A stretch of DNA of 50,743 nt from positions 1-50,743 of the forward strand of contig JAPPLW010000036.1 of NCBI GenBank assembly GCA_028819345.1, read 5' to 3'. The position numbers were made by a program, and so were the translations under genes. The DNA is from a bacterium. Its GTDB lineage: Bacteria; Actinomycetota; Acidimicrobiia; Spongiisociales; ZC4RG35. The notes beneath the pieces were generated by a model, which did no database searches, had not been told where the DNA came from, and worked only from the letters and a program-made list of their open reading frames with translations. This document shows, in pieces, positions 49,314 to 50,743 of the stretch; the stretch's first letter is position 1, and each line of letters starts with the position of its first letter.

Positions 49314-50273
49314 ATGGGGGCGCGTGAAAGATTCCTCGTAACCGGATCGGCCGGCTGTATCGGTGCCTGGGTTATGTTCCTCCTCAGCCGGGAGGGAACC
49401 GAGGCGGTGGGCCTCGACCTCTCAACCGACCATCGCCGCTTGCGCCTCCTCACCGATCAGCAGGGGTCCATGACCCTTCTGCAAGGTGACATCACCGACA
49501 CCGAATCGGTCCTGGGGATTGTGGCCACCGAGGGAATAACCCATGTCGTCCATCTCGCCGCATTGCAGATTCCCTTCTGCCAGGCCGATCCGGTGGGAGG
49601 GGCGCAGGTGAACGTGGTCGGCACCATCAATGTGCTGGAAGCCGCCCGCCGCTCCTCCGTCGCCGGATTGGCGTACGCCAGTTCGGTGGCGGTGTATGGC
49701 CCTCCCGACCTGTATCCGGATGGGGTGAGCGAGGAGTCTCCCCTGGCCCCGAGCACCCTGTACGGGGCCTACAAGCAGGCCAACGAGCGCTCGGCCAAGG
49801 TCTATGCGGCCGACCACGGGGTGTCGTCGGTGTGTCTCCGCCCCTGCTCGGTCTACGGCGTCGGACGGGACCAGGGACTGACGTCCGCTCCCACACAGGC
49901 GATGGTCGCCGCGGCGGCAGGCACGCCCTATCGCATTCCCTTCGGAGGAGCCTCAACGTTCCAGCACGCCGGGGAGGTCGCCCGCTTGTTCATCGCAGCC
50001 GCCCGGGCCGAGGTGGAGGGCGCCCACGTCTACAACCTGGGTGGCCCCTGCGTCCGGATCGCCGACGTGGTCTCTCTCATCTCGGACGAAGTGCCGGGAA
50101 GCGAGATCACCTACGGCGGCGCGCCGCTGCCCCTGCCCGACCACTACGACGGGTCGGGCCTGGACGACCTCCTGGGCGGGGTGGAGTACCTCTCCATGGA
50201 GGAGGGCGTGCACTCTTCCATCGGTTGCTTCCGCGAACTCCTGGCCGACGGCCTGGTCACACCCCCCACCTGA
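49314..50273 (+). CDS. NAD-dependent epimerase/dehydratase
   Basis: This 319-residue extended short-chain dehydrogenase has the NAD-binding VTGSAGCIGAWV (GxxGxxG), HLAALQIPF, a serine pair in YASSVAVYG and the catalytic YGAYKQ. It fits nucleotide-sugar epimerases or related lactone/aldose-metabolising dehydrogenases. The substrate domain (EDD-like VADVVSLISD) is ordinary. GGAAAGGA lies 5 bases before ATG 49314. It is 85 bases after the SLH protein, with no link in function that I can show. Confidence 0.9.
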   Translation: MGARERFLVTGSAGCIGAWVMFLLSREGTEAVGLDLSTDHRRLRLLTDQQGSMTLLQGDITDTESVLGIVATEGITHVVHLAALQIPFCQADPVGGAQVNVVGTINVLEAARRSSVAGLAYASSVAVYGPPDLYPDGVSEESPLAPSTLYGAYKQANERSAKVYAADHGVSSVCLRPCSVYGVGRDQGLTSAPTQAMVAAAAGTPYRIPFGGASTFQHAGEVARLFIAAARAEVEGAHVYNLGGPCVRIADVVSLISDEVPGSEITYGGAPLPLPDHYDGSGLDDLLGGVEYLSMEEGVHSSIGCFRELLADGLVTPPT

Positions 50274-50743
50274 CGATGCGCGGTAGGGATGGGAGCAGAG
50301 GTCGCGAAAAGAAGGAATAGAAAAGCCGGCGGAGAGCTTGACTGCTGTCACAGACGCGATGCACATTAATGGGGTCGAACACCTCCCGGTCCGTCCCGAC
50401 GTCGACCGGACCGCACCAAGGAACGCCCCAGGCGTCCGGAGGTCATAGCTTCTCGAACGGGTCCCCCGCCGGACCTGGTGGACCGCGTTCGCGACCATGG
50501 TGGTGGCGGCGGGGGATGGGCCCGATGGGTGAGGAGAACCGGGCCGGTTTTCGCGACTTAAGGAACCCGTTCGGCGGTTATCGGATGGGACCGGTGAGGC
50601 CTGCCGGCTAACCCCCTTAAAGCAGTTGGGGGGCGCCCCCGGGGGGGGGGGCCCGCGGGTGTGGGGGGGGGGGGGTGGGGTTTGTGGGGGGGGGGGAAGT
50701 ATAGGTTGTTTTTTAGTTTTAAAGCCCCCGTGACGCGAGGGGG
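50274..50743. other. Terminal non-coding stretch with G homopolymers
   Basis: No convincing gene is present. About 50340-50600 is ordinary high-GC sequence with a TTGACT at 50338 but no clear -10 partner. From about 50620 the sequence turns into long G runs (several of 10 or more) and then T-rich sequence, unlike the rest of the window. This looks like a contig end or low-quality consensus. Confidence 0.6.

Noticed and set aside
50355-50400. Resemblance to the 5S rRNA core (ACACC...CCGGTCC) near the window end
   Set aside because: Only a few short matches; the expected TCGGAAGTTAAGC segment and closing helix are missing.
1-50743. Search for a defence island, prophage, insertion sequence, CRISPR array, tRNA or rRNA
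   Set aside because: No integrase, transposase, direct-repeat array, tRNA-like cloverleaf or rRNA segment was recognised; nearly all genes belong to core-type families.

Overview
The window is high-GC (roughly two thirds G+C), densely coded DNA from a bacterial chromosome. Its gene content points to the Actinomycetota. It has a HelY-type Ski2 helicase next to tatC and tatA, DUF3499 and DUF4193 family proteins, a Trm112-like/manB/phosphosugar isomerase group, an ECF sigma factor with a ZAS anti-sigma, an LLM-class flavin enzyme, and an ftsH-panC-coaX-lysS block like the one in mycobacteria. Thr/Pro-rich linkers in secreted proteins and C-terminal SLH repeats suggest class Acidimicrobiia. That class assignment is inference; no rRNA gene is present to confirm it.

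Layout. 141-4800: an M20 peptidase divergent from an OmpR/histidine-kinase pair, then a membrane-anchored HtrA protease. 4880-9236: a vitamin B12 uptake and activation operon (btuF-btuC-btuD, a cob(I)alamin adenosyltransferase, a histidine phosphatase) behind a cobalamin riboswitch with a visible ribosome-binding-site switch. 9295-10994: a CPBP protease and an EamA transporter. 11011-17403, minus strand: adenosylhomocysteinase, a bifunctional phosphosugar isomerase, a 54-residue Trm112-like protein, phosphomannomutase, a large GT-C-like membrane protein and a DUF3499 protein; the sugar genes probably supply activated mannose. 17413-21215: NAD salvage (nicotinate phosphoribosyltransferase and nicotinamidase) around a membrane thioredoxin-like protein and an amidohydrolase. 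21208-36466, minus strand: a 15 kb one-direction block with many stop/start overlaps, in transcription order tatA, tatC, helY, DUF4193, NUDIX, HAD phosphatase, sigma, anti-sigma, a small secreted membrane protein, tilS, hpt, ftsH, a phosphatase-fold protein without its catalytic cysteine, DUF2520, panC, coaX, three tandem hairpins, lysS. 36518-50273: mixed metabolic genes including a crotonase, LLM oxidoreductase, rlmN, a kinase-like phosphotransferase, MarR regulator, gamma-glutamyltransferase, SURF1, YbaK, a DUF255 protein, a secreted metalloprotease with SLH repeats and an epimerase. 50274-50743: no convincing gene, ending in long G runs that look like a poor-quality contig end.

Cross-cutting observations. 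(1) About ten genes have a TANNNT-like hexamer 6 to 8 bases before the start codon and little or no Shine-Dalgarno sequence, which suggests leaderless mRNAs. (2) Two genes, manB and surf1, have no ATG, GTG or TTG at the position demanded by homology. Each instead has an NTA codon (GTA, ATA) correctly spaced behind a strong Shine-Dalgarno and overlapping the upstream stop codon. (3) I found no CRISPR array, insertion sequence, tRNA or rRNA gene, and no clear new multi-gene defence or mobile system. The window is mostly core genome with unusual regulatory and translational details.
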